NCBI GenBank assembly: GCA_009885105.1
Contig: VFLI01000002.1
Span: forward strand, 1-64,000
Direction of reading: 5' to 3'
Length of the DNA stretch: 64,000 bases
From: Spirochaetia bacterium
GTDB lineage: Bacteria > Spirochaetota > Leptospiria > Leptospirales > Leptonemataceae
Shown: piece after piece, positions 52,369 through 61,996 of the stretch
Layout: every line of letters starts with the position of its first letter
Position numbering within the stretch: the stretch's first letter is position 1
Made by a program: the position numbers and the translations under genes
Notes under the pieces: model-generated
What the model was told of the DNA's origin: nothing
Databases searched by the model: none
What the model saw: the letters and a program-made list of their open reading frames with translations, nothing else

Positions 52369-53838
52369 TCAGAACCAAACTCCTGCGCGCACAAAATAGT
52401 GCGTCGTCTTCCGCGAATACTCGGCAATGCCCTGCGGATTCAAGAGCCTGTACTGGTCCGTGTATTCGGATTTTGTTCGTTCATTTCCGAGAACATCAAC
52501 ATAGGATTTTCCAGGCCCGCCGGAAGAATCAGTGTAAGAAAAGAATTCTGCGCCAACCGTGATTTTGCAGTTTTCAAGAAGCGTGAAGTCGGCACCGGCC
52601 GCTATTTTACGAAAAACAGACTTGTCTTCATAGGCGAAACGGTCCGGCGTATTGAAAATCAGCAGAGGTGATTGAATACCAGGAGACGGCGGACTGACAT
52701 AGGGCTCAATAAGCTGCTCCCGGCTCCTCGTTGCCGTGAGTCGTCCATTGCTGCCGGTTCCAAAAGTAAAACGCGTGAAAAATTTGATTCGAGCCGGCCC
52801 GACCGTGAATCCCAGATACTCGGCTATCCCGATTTTATCCGCCTCATAGCGCACAGCACGGCCGGGCGCGAGATCCAGAGTGCGGCCCCCCAGATCCCGC
52901 ATCCAGAAAACACCCCCTGTGATTTTTAAATAGTCGGATATTCGCAGACCGAATTCACCGCCGTAGTATTCGTTACGGAGCGAACGCAGATCTTTTTCAA
53001 GATTTGTGGCGGCATTGCCGTCCGAGGCAAGACACGGTGTTCTTCCCTCACGGCATTCATTGCCGGAAAAGCCGGCAATATTCGCCCGGCGATAGTACAG
53101 ATGGGCCTCAAATCCGAGGATTTCTCCCGACGGCGGCTCAAAACTGACGCGTCCGAGCGCGTCGAAACCGCTCGATTCTTTACCCTGCGCCTGGAGAGCT
53201 CCTTCGCCGTTCGCTCCCATCAGATGCACAGCAAACCAGTTGTAACGCATAAACCAGCTTAAGCCGATATCAGAACGATTGGGCGTTAACTGCAGCTCCT
53301 CCGGCGCTCCGAAAAGATAATGGACCTGGTCCGATTTCTTAAAGAAATAGTACATTGGAACTTCCTGGATACCCAGCCGAATTCCATTGAATAAGTTTCC
53401 CGATTGAAATCCCTTCTGAATATACGCGTTGGACACATACACCAGATACGGATCAGCTTTGGCGCCGCTGTTGAGCGCCGTATCGCGGCTCAGTTCATGA
53501 TTGCGAATCACATCGGCCTGAAATGCCGCTTCAATATTCGAATCTTTCCACTCCTTGGAAACCCTCAGATGGCTGCGACGGAGCGTGAATCCGTAACTGT
53601 CGTCTGGCAGTCTCAATCCCACACCAGAATGCACATCCCTGTCTCGATTCTCGTAAGCGGGATTGATCAGAGTCTGAACTCGAAATCCATTGTAGTCTTC
53701 CGCATCTTCTGTTGTGGTGACGATGTCCTCCGCGCCGGCCGCGGATATGCAAAGGAAGAAGAGAAGCGCGGCGGCCACGGAAATGATATATATTTTATAT
53801 TTATATATTTTGTATTTATATATTTTGTATTTTATCAT
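52369..53838 (-). CDS. Outer-membrane porin-like protein 1
   Basis: 489 aa. A signal peptide with an unusual n-region made of three KYKIY repeats, cleaved near AAGA. The mature chain is a run of amphipathic beta strands with conserved turns (YENRDRDVHSGVGLRLPD, GIQEVPMYYFF, TFGTGSNGRLTATRS) and ends in Phe (RAGVWF), as needed for barrel insertion. Its paralogue follows immediately upstream on the same strand. A CxxGR-x-PC pair (NECREGRTPC) probably forms a disulfide in a loop. Transport substrate unknown. Confidence 0.8.
   Translation of the reverse strand: MIKYKIYKYKIYKYKIYIISVAAALLFFLCISAAGAEDIVTTTEDAEDYNGFRVQTLINPAYENRDRDVHSGVGLRLPDDSYGFTLRRSHLRVSKEWKDSNIEAAFQADVIRNHELSRDTALNSGAKADPYLVYVSNAYIQKGFQSGNLFNGIRLGIQEVPMYYFFKKSDQVHYLFGAPEELQLTPNRSDIGLSWFMRYNWFAVHLMGANGEGALQAQGKESSGFDALGRVSFEPPSGEILGFEAHLYYRRANIAGFSGNECREGRTPCLASDGNAATNLEKDLRSLRNEYYGGEFGLRISDYLKITGGVFWMRDLGGRTLDLAPGRAVRYEADKIGIAEYLGFTVGPARIKFFTRFTFGTGSNGRLTATRSREQLIEPYVSPPSPGIQSPLLIFNTPDRFAYEDKSVFRKIAAGADFTLLENCKITVGAEFFSYTDSSGGPGKSYVDVLGNERTKSEYTDQYRLLNPQGIAEYSRKTTHYFVRAGVWF
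53788..53832 (-). repeat. Triple 15-bp tandem repeat in the signal-peptide codons
   Basis: Three copies of AAATACAAAATATAT (one with a substitution) encode Lys-Tyr-Lys-Ile-Tyr three times at the start of porin 1. Copy-number change by slippage would stay in frame. Confidence 0.85.
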
Positions 53839-53847
53839 ACATTTATC

Positions 53848-55338
53848 CTAGAATACTATTGACGTCCGTAAAAAATACTGCCGTGAATTTCGCGAGTACG
53901 GCGTGATCCCCTGCGCCGGCCCTCCCGGCAGAAACTGTGAGCGAAAATCATCCTGAGTGCGCTGGCGACCGGACGGATCGACGTAGACTTTGTCCTCTTC
54001 GCCAGTCGCTCCGAAAAGGCGGGTATTCTCAAGACCGATCGAAAATGACCATCGTTCATCAAGGCGATATTCCATACCGTAGAGGTCTTTCTTGAAGAAG
54101 GATCTGTCGCCGTACAGCGTGGTTCCCGGCGTGCGGAGCCGGCCCTGTTCATCAAAATTCGCCTGTATTAGATTGATGTGCGAACGGGCCGCTGTCAGAT
54201 AACCTGTGCTGCCCGTTCCCGCCTGGTAGCGGTAGAATAGAGTAAAATTTCGAAATCCGGTCCTGAGATACATAAATACAACCTGCCCCTCCGCCGGAGG
54301 TCTGTACACGGACATGTTGAACGGATGCAGAGAATCCACAATTTTTCCGCCGGGATTTTCAATCACGTAACCTCCCAGAGAAAACCCGATACCCGAATCG
54401 ACGGAGGGATTCTGTCTGTAGGTAAACTCCGTTCCGTATATTCTGTCCTGATTGCTGTGCGGTTCAATATTCCGAAGCGTCAGTGCGTTTCCGTCATCGC
54501 GAAGGCAGTTGCTTCGTCCTTCCTGACATTCTCCGCGGGTGATTCCGAGAATATTTTTCCATCGGTAAAAGAAATGAAATCCAAAATGAAACCGGCCGAT
54601 ACGCCCCGTCGGCACGGCTGAGAAGCGCGCCATGGCATCATAACCGTTCGACTGTGTTCCATGCGCCTGAAACTCGGGCTCAGGATTTGCGATCATCACA
54701 TTAAAATTTATAAAGTGATCCCAGTTCGCCTGCATTCCAATGCCGGCGGCCGAACGCGAATCGGTGATTCTCATGGATTCGTGCGGCTCCGGCAGGACAT
54801 AGTTCAGAGCCCAGCAGAGCCGGATCATGCTGTAATCCATGGGGACTTCCTGAATGCCGAGCACGCCTCGTAGAACCGAATTGAACTGCCAGCCGATCCA
54901 TGCCTGTCTCGCATAAAGAACATAGGGATTGCTTTTCGCAGCTCCGGCATCCTCATTGACCGCATCAGCCCGGGTCACCAGAAATCGCGCGCGTGCTACA
55001 AGGTGAGATTCTGGAATGAGCTTTTCTACGGTGATGGATGTCTGCCTGAGATTGAATCCCTGAGACTGGCCGTCTGTATCGTAAACCCCTGTGTGCGTAT
55101 CCCTGTCCCTGTATTCATATCCCGATTGTATTTCTCCCCGGATCCGGAAATTTCTGTCCTCACCGCCTTCCGACCTCAGGTTTTCGGCATTAAAGGAACC
55201 GGGAAACGCGATCAGATACAAAAACAGGACTGCGGATTTGGCCGCTTTGAAAAAAAATGGCTGAGATTTCAGACACCCGGACAATGTTGACGGCACGACT
55301 CTCAAATTCAGGGCCATTCTGGATTCAGGTACGATCAT
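53848..55338 (-). CDS. Outer-membrane porin-like protein 2
   Basis: 496 aa from ATG 55338 (ATG 55317 is also possible; neither has a clear ribosome site). A hydrophobic core AVLFLYLIAFPGSFNA gives a late signal peptide. The mature part parallels porin 1: YEYRDRDTHTGVYDTDG, GVLGIQEVPMDY, the Cys loop GECQEGRSNC, QAGTGSTGYLTAARS, YVDPSGRQRTQDDF, and a C-terminal Phe (LRTSIVF). The pair arose by duplication. The start codon overlaps that of alaS on the other strand. Confidence 0.8.
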   Translation of the reverse strand: MIVPESRMALNLRVVPSTLSGCLKSQPFFFKAAKSAVLFLYLIAFPGSFNAENLRSEGGEDRNFRIRGEIQSGYEYRDRDTHTGVYDTDGQSQGFNLRQTSITVEKLIPESHLVARARFLVTRADAVNEDAGAAKSNPYVLYARQAWIGWQFNSVLRGVLGIQEVPMDYSMIRLCWALNYVLPEPHESMRITDSRSAAGIGMQANWDHFINFNVMIANPEPEFQAHGTQSNGYDAMARFSAVPTGRIGRFHFGFHFFYRWKNILGITRGECQEGRSNCLRDDGNALTLRNIEPHSNQDRIYGTEFTYRQNPSVDSGIGFSLGGYVIENPGGKIVDSLHPFNMSVYRPPAEGQVVFMYLRTGFRNFTLFYRYQAGTGSTGYLTAARSHINLIQANFDEQGRLRTPGTTLYGDRSFFKKDLYGMEYRLDERWSFSIGLENTRLFGATGEEDKVYVDPSGRQRTQDDFRSQFLPGGPAQGITPYSRNSRQYFLRTSIVF

Positions 55339-58192
55339 GGCAAAAGCAAAAAAGAATAAAGTAAAAAAACCTGTTATACAGAATTCCCCAAAAACTGCAG
55401 GAAAAACGGCCGGCCAGCCTCGATCCTGGACGGTGGCGGCAATCCGCGATGCCTGGATCGAATATTTTACAGAAAAAAAACATACTCATGTTCCCTCGGC
55501 CAGTCTTGTGCCCGCCGCGGATCCGACTCTCCTTTTTACGACCGCCGGCATGGTTCAGTTCAAGCCGTTTTTCGCCGGGACAGAAGAACCGCCCTATCGC
55601 CGGGCTGCGACAATACAGAAATGTCTGCGTACAACGGATCTCGAAAGCGTCGGCAAGACGGAGCGGCACTGCACATTTTTTGAAATGCTGGGCAATTTTA
55701 GTTTCGCCGATTACTTCAAGAAAGAAGCCATTGAATTCGCCTGGGATTTCTCCATTAACCGGCTTCTGCTGAATCCGGAAAAAATCCATGTAACTGTTTA
55801 CCAGGATGATGATGAGGCGGTGCGCATCTGGAAAGAAACGGCGGACATTCCGGACAATCGTATTACAAAACTGGGCAAAGAGCACAACTGGTGGGGACCG
55901 GCAGGAAACTCCGGCGCCTGCGGACCCTGCACGGAACTGTATCTGGACCGGGGCGTGGAACGCTGCACATGCGCCGATAAATCCACCTGCGCGCCTGGGT
56001 CCGAATGCGACCGCTTTATGGAATACTGGAATCTGGTTTTCAATGAATTCAATCAGGATGTTTCCGGTCAGCTCAATCCGCTGCCGGGAAAAGGAATCGA
56101 TACGGGCGCCGGGCTTGAAAGAATGGCGGCTCTTCTCAACGGACTGGACAGCGTGTACGACACAGACGAGATGAAGAATATCATCCTCCGTATTGAGGAA
56201 CTGACGCAGGAAATCGGCGATAAAGGCCGGATCAGCTACGCTTCAAATGCGCCGCCGTTTCGCGTAATGACAGACCATTCGCGCGCAGCGACCTTCGCCA
56301 TCACAGACGGCATCATCCCCGACAACACAGGACGGGGATACGTGGTGCGACGCATACTGCGAAGAGGACTGCTTTTCGCGAAGGAACTCGGATTCAACAC
56401 GCCGGTTTTGCACAGACTCGTGCCGCTTATCTGCGACATCTACGGAAAATACTATCCGGAAATTCTTAAAAAAAAGTCTGAAATTGAAAAACGCATTCTT
56501 CGCGAAGAAGAGCGATTCCTTCGCACACTGGAAACAGGACTTAAAAAATGGAACGAATATCTGGATGAACACCGCAGCGCCGGAAAAAAAATTTTTGGCG
56601 GTTATGAAATTTTCAAACTGTACGACACATTCGGCTTTCCTCCGGAAATGACCGTTGAGCTGGCTATGAAGGCCGGTCTGCGGACGGATATGGCATCGTA
56701 TGACGAGCACATGGAAAAGCAGCGCCGATCATCCGCGGCTGCATGGAAAGATATCGACCTGCCCGCTCAGGCTTCTTCCTGGGAGGTTTCCCAGTTCACG
56801 GGTTACACACACCATGTCGACCATTCGGAGATTGCGGGAATTATTATGGAAGATTCCGCGTCGAATTCAGCAGCGGCGGGAGATAAATGCGCAATTGTGC
56901 TGCGACAGACTCCGTTTTATCCGGAGGGCGGCGGTCAGGTCGGCGACACGGGCCGGATCCATTCTGCGAGCGGAGCCATCTTCCAGGTGCGGGACACCCG
57001 GAAAAAAGATCAGCTGATTCTGCATTTCGGCGAGGCGCTGGAAGGCGGATTTTCGACAGGCGACAGAATCACAGCGGAAGTGGACTCGGATCGGCGCGAG
57101 AATTTAACCTTTCACCACAGCGCCACACATCTTCTGAACGGCGCACTGCGCGAAACCCTCGGCGATCATATACAGCAGACAGGTTCGCTGGTCGCTCCCG
57201 ATTATCTTCGATTTGATTTTTCGCATTCGGAAAAAATCGAGAATGAGATTCTGAAAAAAGTTGAAATAAAAGTCAATCGGGCGATTCGAGCAGCCGCGGC
57301 GGTAAAGGCCGAGCTCATGCCGGTGCAGAAAGCGCGAAAGACCGGAGCGGTCGCCACATTTGGAGAAAAATACGGCGAAGAAGTCCGCGTCGTCAGTATG
57401 GGCGAATCCGGGCAGTTTTCGATAGAATTCTGCGGCGGCTGTCATGTAAAAAATACAGGAGAGATAAAATATTTTCATATATTAAAAGAATCGAGTCCAG
57501 GCGCAGGAAATCGGCGCATCGAAGCGCTGGCCGGCGGTTCCGTCGTCGCCTATTTCGAAGAGGAATTGCAAAAAATGTCAGCTCAGATTCAGGCATTCAA
57601 TGAGAAAGTTCTTTCGCAGTTTCAGGGCAGTGGACAGAATAAAGATCTGATGATTCAGGAAAAACTTCCCGATCCGGAAAAGATACTCGAGCTCTTGGGA
57701 TCGGAGGGAGGCTCCACGGCGCTGGGAGATTTATTGACATTGTTTAAAAATATAATTAAAGAAAAAGATAAAGAAATCAACAGACTGCAGAAACAGGAAA
57801 CGAATTCAGGGGTACTGGAACTGCTGGGCGAGGTGGAGCAGGCCCTGGAGTCCGCTGTGAAAATCGGAGAGACAACAATTGTGCGTCGTGTTTTCGTAAA
57901 CCAGGAAATGGAAAGCCTGCGAATATTTGGCGATGCCCTCAAAGAGAAACGCAGAAATGTAGCGGTTTTTCTTGCCAATAAGTCGCCAAAAGGGCCGACT
58001 CTGCTTTTTATGGCCAACAGGGACGCTGTTGATGCCGGAATCCACTGCGGAGAATTCATTCGCAAAGCTGCGGCAATTCTGGGCGGAGGAGGCGGAGGTC
58101 GACCGGATATGGCGCAGGCTGGCGGAAAAATATCAGAGAACGTAAACGAAGCGCTGGATGTCGCGGAAGCAGAGGCGAGAGACAGACTGTGA
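55337..58192 (+). CDS. alaS: Alanine-tRNA ligase
   Basis: 951 aa, full length. A lysine-rich N-terminal extension of about 30 aa precedes the catalytic core (VPSASLVPAADPTLLFTTAG, CLRTTDLESVGKTERHCTFF, GGDxxx-type NWWGPAGNSGACGPCTELY). Editing domain zinc ligands: HHSATHLLNGAL and EFCGGCHVKNTGEI. The C-terminal C-Ala domain ends GGGGGGRPDMAQAGG. AGG 6 bases before the ATG at 55337. The N-terminal start is divergent from, and overlaps, that of porin 2. Confidence 0.97.
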   Translation: MAKAKKNKVKKPVIQNSPKTAGKTAGQPRSWTVAAIRDAWIEYFTEKKHTHVPSASLVPAADPTLLFTTAGMVQFKPFFAGTEEPPYRRAATIQKCLRTTDLESVGKTERHCTFFEMLGNFSFADYFKKEAIEFAWDFSINRLLLNPEKIHVTVYQDDDEAVRIWKETADIPDNRITKLGKEHNWWGPAGNSGACGPCTELYLDRGVERCTCADKSTCAPGSECDRFMEYWNLVFNEFNQDVSGQLNPLPGKGIDTGAGLERMAALLNGLDSVYDTDEMKNIILRIEELTQEIGDKGRISYASNAPPFRVMTDHSRAATFAITDGIIPDNTGRGYVVRRILRRGLLFAKELGFNTPVLHRLVPLICDIYGKYYPEILKKKSEIEKRILREEERFLRTLETGLKKWNEYLDEHRSAGKKIFGGYEIFKLYDTFGFPPEMTVELAMKAGLRTDMASYDEHMEKQRRSSAAAWKDIDLPAQASSWEVSQFTGYTHHVDHSEIAGIIMEDSASNSAAAGDKCAIVLRQTPFYPEGGGQVGDTGRIHSASGAIFQVRDTRKKDQLILHFGEALEGGFSTGDRITAEVDSDRRENLTFHHSATHLLNGALRETLGDHIQQTGSLVAPDYLRFDFSHSEKIENEILKKVEIKVNRAIRAAAAVKAELMPVQKARKTGAVATFGEKYGEEVRVVSMGESGQFSIEFCGGCHVKNTGEIKYFHILKESSPGAGNRRIEALAGGSVVAYFEEELQKMSAQIQAFNEKVLSQFQGSGQNKDLMIQEKLPDPEKILELLGSEGGSTALGDLLTLFKNIIKEKDKEINRLQKQETNSGVLELLGEVEQALESAVKIGETTIVRRVFVNQEMESLRIFGDALKEKRRNVAVFLANKSPKGPTLLFMANRDAVDAGIHCGEFIRKAAAILGGGGGGRPDMAQAGGKISENVNEALDVAEAEARDRL

Positions 58193-58291
58193 GGCAATAA
58201 CGGGAAATTCGCACACGGCAATATTCTTCTTGACTGAAACAAACAATCCCATTAAACTCGACCAGCCCGGATTACGGGCAGGAGTTTTCCA

Positions 58292-58570
58292 TTGAAACAA
58301 AGCACAGCATTGGTTCTTTTTTTAGCAGCGACTCTTTTTACCGCGGGTCTTTCTGCATCTTCCGACCTTTACAATTCCGATTCGGCGTCATACAAACTGC
58401 TTCTGGATACAAGCGAATCGTGTTTTTCGGGAACCCACACGACGATCGGCGGCAATACTTCTACAAGCGCCACATCAGGCTGGGCCTGTCTGAATGAAGA
58501 GGCTCCGGCGGTCAAACTGGAAGACGGAAAATCATACATCATCAAAGACGGCGAGATTGGGCCTCGATAA
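58292..58570 (+). CDS. Small exported hypothetical protein
   Basis: 92 aa, TTG start with AGGAG 8 bases upstream. Signal peptide (STALVLFLAATLFTAGLSAS). The short mature part has two cysteines (ESCFSG, GWACLN) and a Thr/Ser-rich middle. Not recognised. It precedes a long hairpin and a decayed membrane-protein gene, with which it may once have formed an operon. Confidence 0.6.
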   Translation: MKQSTALVLFLAATLFTAGLSASSDLYNSDSASYKLLLDTSESCFSGTHTTIGGNTSTSATSGWACLNEEAPAVKLEDGKSYIIKDGEIGPR

Positions 58571-58583
58571 CGGACGATACTCA

Positions 58584-58619
58584 TGAGAATTCTACCGAGC
58601 TTGCTTGGTAGAATTCTCA
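58584..58619. repeat. Long near-perfect hairpin, 13-bp perfect stem
   Basis: TGAGAATTCTACC (58584-58596) pairs with GGTAGAATTCTCA (58607-58619). Inner bases GAGC/GCTT extend the stem to 17 bp with one G-U pair and a 2-base loop. There is no T-run. The right arm overlaps the open frame of the following pseudogene. Confidence 0.75.
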
Positions 58620-59537
58620 GCGCTCATCTTCATCTGCATGATGATTGTATCCATCATTCCCGCACGCGCGGAAAGTTCAGATACCGCAGCCGCGGAAGAA
58701 GACAGTGAGTCGGAATCCTCACAGAGCGCCCGGCGGAGCATGCTTTTCTGGCATCAGGCGGCGGGATTTGCGACATGGGGAACCTGGCTTGCGACAAACC
58801 TGGCCGGCGACAGAGCAATGAAATCTCTTCAGTCGACGGAAACGTTTGCGAATTTGATTCTGCTGCAGAATCCACAGGCAAATTAGCCCATCTACCTTTA
58901 TATGCACAACAATCAGGAATGGTTTGCCAGGTCCGGCGGTGACAGTCACAAATCCCTGGCCTATGCCACCTTCGGTCTGTACGCTGTCACGGCTTCGCTT
59001 GCGCTCTTTGCTCCTTCTCGCCTCGATGAGGCTGAGAGCGGAGGATGGGACACAGTATCGATCCATAAAATGCTGGCGCTTGTTCATTTTGCCGCAATGC
59101 TGTCTCTTCCCGTGCTGGGCGCGAAAATAGTTAAAGGCGGCCCAGGAGCGGCGCGGCGGATGCAGGATGTGGGCTGGGGCGGATTCAGCGTGCGCGTGCC
59201 AATCCGCACAATGACGACCGAGAACCGCAACCGGGATTCCAACATGCTCGACACTCTCGGTTATCCAAAAACCCGCGAGATAGTATTTCGCGCAAATCAG
59301 ACGGTGATTGACGGCTCCCAGGCCCGGATTTCCGGTGTGCTCCTGATAAACGGCATTGAAAAAAATATTGAATTTTCAGCGAAGGCAGAAAAGCAAGACG
59401 CTGACTGGATTGTGAGCGGCGACTTCACAATTCTGATGACGGATTTCGGACTGGAAAGACCCCGGGTTCTTTTTCTTGTTGTGGCTGATGAAGTGAAAAT
59501 TTCTTTTCGCGTTCAACTGGATTTGAAACCTCAGTAG
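58605..59537 (+). pseudogene. Decayed cytochrome b561-like / YceI-like fusion remnant
   Basis: A single frame with one internal stop (TAG 58884-58886). Before it: a signal-like start and MLFWHQAAGFATWGTWLATN (TM with His). After it: the same frame continues with HKSLAYATFGLYAVTASLAL and VSIHKMLALVHFAAMLSLPV, the other spans of a b561/DUF4405-type haem membrane protein. It then passes without a break into the second half of a YceI lipocalin (VPIRTMTTENRNRDSNML, FRANQTVIDGSQARISGVLL, LDLKPQ). The first part of YceI is missing. This looks like a deletion that joined two neighbouring genes plus a nonsense mutation. No ribosome site precedes the ATG at 58902. Confidence 0.65.
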
Positions 59538-60571
59538 GTACTCCGCGATGCCGCTCCAATCCTGCCGCGGAAAGTATAGTACAGATAAATAAAATACGCG
59601 ATTATCAACGCCATTCCGGGTATCCACCACCAAAGACCAATCCTCAGACCGTACTCTGACACCGCGGCATTGAAAGCTGTAAGAGATTCAGAAGGGTCGC
59701 CGGATGAAGGCAGCACGACCGGATACATTGCGAAGGCGGTGGCGAGAGCGGAAGAAAAGATAAACAAGCTCGAGCACAGGAAGGCGAGTAGATCGCGCCC
59801 CCTCCAGGAAAAGAAGAGGCCCAGAGGCGGCGAAAATATTGCGGGCAGGAGAAATACAAATCCCCACGGCCGATCGGAAAATTTTGTGAAATACTCCGGA
59901 TGAATCCAGAATGTGGACAGCAGAGCCGCTGCCGATAGAAAACCGCCGGCAAGGCAGGCGTATTTAGCGAGGATCCGGCTGCGGGTATACAGGTTTCCCC
60001 AGGATTTCAAAGCTATGTAGTTGGCGCCGTGCCAGGCAAGTATGCTGCAGGACAGCAGACCGAAAAGAATTGTGAACCAGTCCAGGATTCCCGGTTCCGG
60101 CGAAACTCGAAAATTTGTCCAGAGCGGCTCGAAAAAATAGCCTCCTTTCAGCGGCACACCGCGCACAATATTGCCCAGAGCCGCGCCGAAAAAAAATGCA
60201 AGCAGCAGGCTCGAACCGAAAAAAACAAAATCCCAGAGCGTCTGCCAGAGTTCATTGGCTATATGCCGCCGGAATTCAATCGCAAGCGCGCGAAGCATCA
60301 GCAGCCAGAGCATTATCATCAGAGGAAGATAGAATCCGCTGAAACTCGCCGCGTACAGTTTTGGAAAAGCGAAAAACAGAACACCGCCGGAGGCAATCAA
60401 CCAGACTTCGTTTCCGTCCCATACAGGACCGATTGCGTTGAAGATCGTTCTTCTCTCGTCGTTGGTGCGGGCGCCGCGCAGATGAATGATCCCGGCTCCC
60501 AGATCGAAACCGTCCAGAACGCCGTACATCGCAAACATGAAGGCCAGAGCCGCAAACCAGAAAGTTTCCAT
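59531..60571 (-). CDS. cydB: Cytochrome bd oxidase subunit II
   Basis: 346 aa, CydB of the bd-type quinol oxidase that reduces oxygen without pumping protons. LAFMFAMYGVLDGFDLGAGI near the start, NAIGPVWDGNEVWLIASGG, FFGAALGNIVRGVP and WWWIPGMALIIAYFIYLYY at the end. ATG start, 12 bases after cydA. The end overlaps the YceI-remnant stop by 7 bases on the other strand. No cydX or cydCD is visible. Confidence 0.95.
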   Translation of the reverse strand: METFWFAALAFMFAMYGVLDGFDLGAGIIHLRGARTNDERRTIFNAIGPVWDGNEVWLIASGGVLFFAFPKLYAASFSGFYLPLMIMLWLLMLRALAIEFRRHIANELWQTLWDFVFFGSSLLLAFFFGAALGNIVRGVPLKGGYFFEPLWTNFRVSPEPGILDWFTILFGLLSCSILAWHGANYIALKSWGNLYTRSRILAKYACLAGGFLSAAALLSTFWIHPEYFTKFSDRPWGFVFLLPAIFSPPLGLFFSWRGRDLLAFLCSSLFIFSSALATAFAMYPVVLPSSGDPSESLTAFNAAVSEYGLRIGLWWWIPGMALIIAYFIYLYYTFRGRIGAASRSTY

Positions 60572-60583
60572 GATATTATTACC

Positions 60584-61927
60584 TCAATGATGACTGAGAT
60601 GCTCCGGTCCGTTAGAAATTTCTTTTGAAATAACAAAAATAAAAATCAGACTGAGCAGCGCGTACATTCCCATAAAACCCAGAAGAGTGAACAGACTGTT
60701 TCCCGCCGACACCAGCGGTGAGGTGCCGTCCGCCGTTCTGAGAATTCCGTACACCAGCCAGGGTTGACGTCCGAGTTCCGCCGTCATCCAGCCGGCCGTA
60801 TTTGCGATGTATGGCAATGGCACACAGAGCATCAGTATCCACAGCAGCCAGCCGGTTTTAAACAGCCGCTCTTTTCGCAGCAGCAGGAAAGCTATGCCCA
60901 GCACCGCAATAAAAATCGTTCCCAGCCCGACCATGATGTGGTAGCTGTAATAAAGCAGCGGAATGTTGGTCGGCCAGTCTTTGCGGTCAAATGCATCCAG
61001 GCCTTTTACTTCCGCATTCCAGCGCTGGTATGTGAGAAAACTCAGGACTCCCGGAACAGGAATGGGATTGTCGATGCGAAGTTTTTCCATATCCGGCTGG
61101 CCGATGAGAATCATCTCCGCCGATTTTTTCGTCTCGAACAATCCTTCCATCGCCGCCAGTGTCTGAGGCTGATACTGCGCCACATTTTTTCCCTGTCCGT
61201 CGCCGGTTGGGAAAGCAAGAAGCAGGCAGGCGATAAAACCTGTGACGACACCGAGACGGACAAAAATTTTTCCGTATGTTTCATCCCGCTTTGAAAGAAG
61301 ATAATACGCTCCTGTGCCTGCCATCACAAATGCTGAGGTAACAACGGCTCCGAGCATGTTGTGTAAGTACTGCCAGATCGCCCAGGGATTGAAAAAGAGC
61401 GCGGAAAAACTGATAAGCTCCAGAGCCTGATTGGGATCGGACGCCGCCGAGACATCGATTCCGACGGGATGCTGCATCCAGGCATTGGTAATAATAATTA
61501 AGTATCCGGAAAGCCAGCTTCCCAGAAACACAAATATCGCAGAGAATAGATGCGCAACCTGGCCCAGTCGTCTTTCACCAAAAAGGAACAATCCGAGAAA
61601 TGCAGATTCGAGAAAAAAAGCAAACACACCTTCCATCGCAAGAATATGCCCGATGATGCCGCCCGCAAATACGGAAAACCTGGCCCAGTTTGTGCCAAAC
61701 TGGAATTCCATGGGTATACCTGTGACGACTCCCATTGCAAAATTGACGGCAAAAATCCGCGCCCAGAATTGAGCGGCATGATTGTAACTGAGTTTCTTGG
61801 TTCGGATGAACAGAACTTTAAGAATGACTATCAATAGCGCCAGTCCCATTGTCAGCTGTGGAAACAGATAATGGAACATAATCGTAAAGGCGAACTGAAG
61901 CCTTGCCAGGAGAAGTGCGTCTTCCAT
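60584..61927 (-). CDS. cydA: Cytochrome bd oxidase subunit I
   Basis: 447 aa from ATG 61927, chosen because the haem b595 ligand then falls at His19 (FHYLFP), as in E. coli. The other marks are the GRQPW motif (LGRQPWLVYG) and EGVFAFFLESAFLGLFLFG. The chain is short compared with E. coli CydA (522), indicating the short-Q-loop type. Several longer starts are open but lack ribosome sites. With cydB it forms the high-affinity oxidase for low oxygen. Confidence 0.95.
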   Translation of the reverse strand: MEDALLLARLQFAFTIMFHYLFPQLTMGLALLIVILKVLFIRTKKLSYNHAAQFWARIFAVNFAMGVVTGIPMEFQFGTNWARFSVFAGGIIGHILAMEGVFAFFLESAFLGLFLFGERRLGQVAHLFSAIFVFLGSWLSGYLIIITNAWMQHPVGIDVSAASDPNQALELISFSALFFNPWAIWQYLHNMLGAVVTSAFVMAGTGAYYLLSKRDETYGKIFVRLGVVTGFIACLLLAFPTGDGQGKNVAQYQPQTLAAMEGLFETKKSAEMILIGQPDMEKLRIDNPIPVPGVLSFLTYQRWNAEVKGLDAFDRKDWPTNIPLLYYSYHIMVGLGTIFIAVLGIAFLLLRKERLFKTGWLLWILMLCVPLPYIANTAGWMTAELGRQPWLVYGILRTADGTSPLVSAGNSLFTLLGFMGMYALLSLIFIFVISKEISNGPEHLSHH

Positions 61928-61996
61928 AAGGATCAATCGGTTGCCGAGCATGAAAGGAGTCAAGTCGTTTCGGATCGCGGGAGGCCAAAAATCGCT

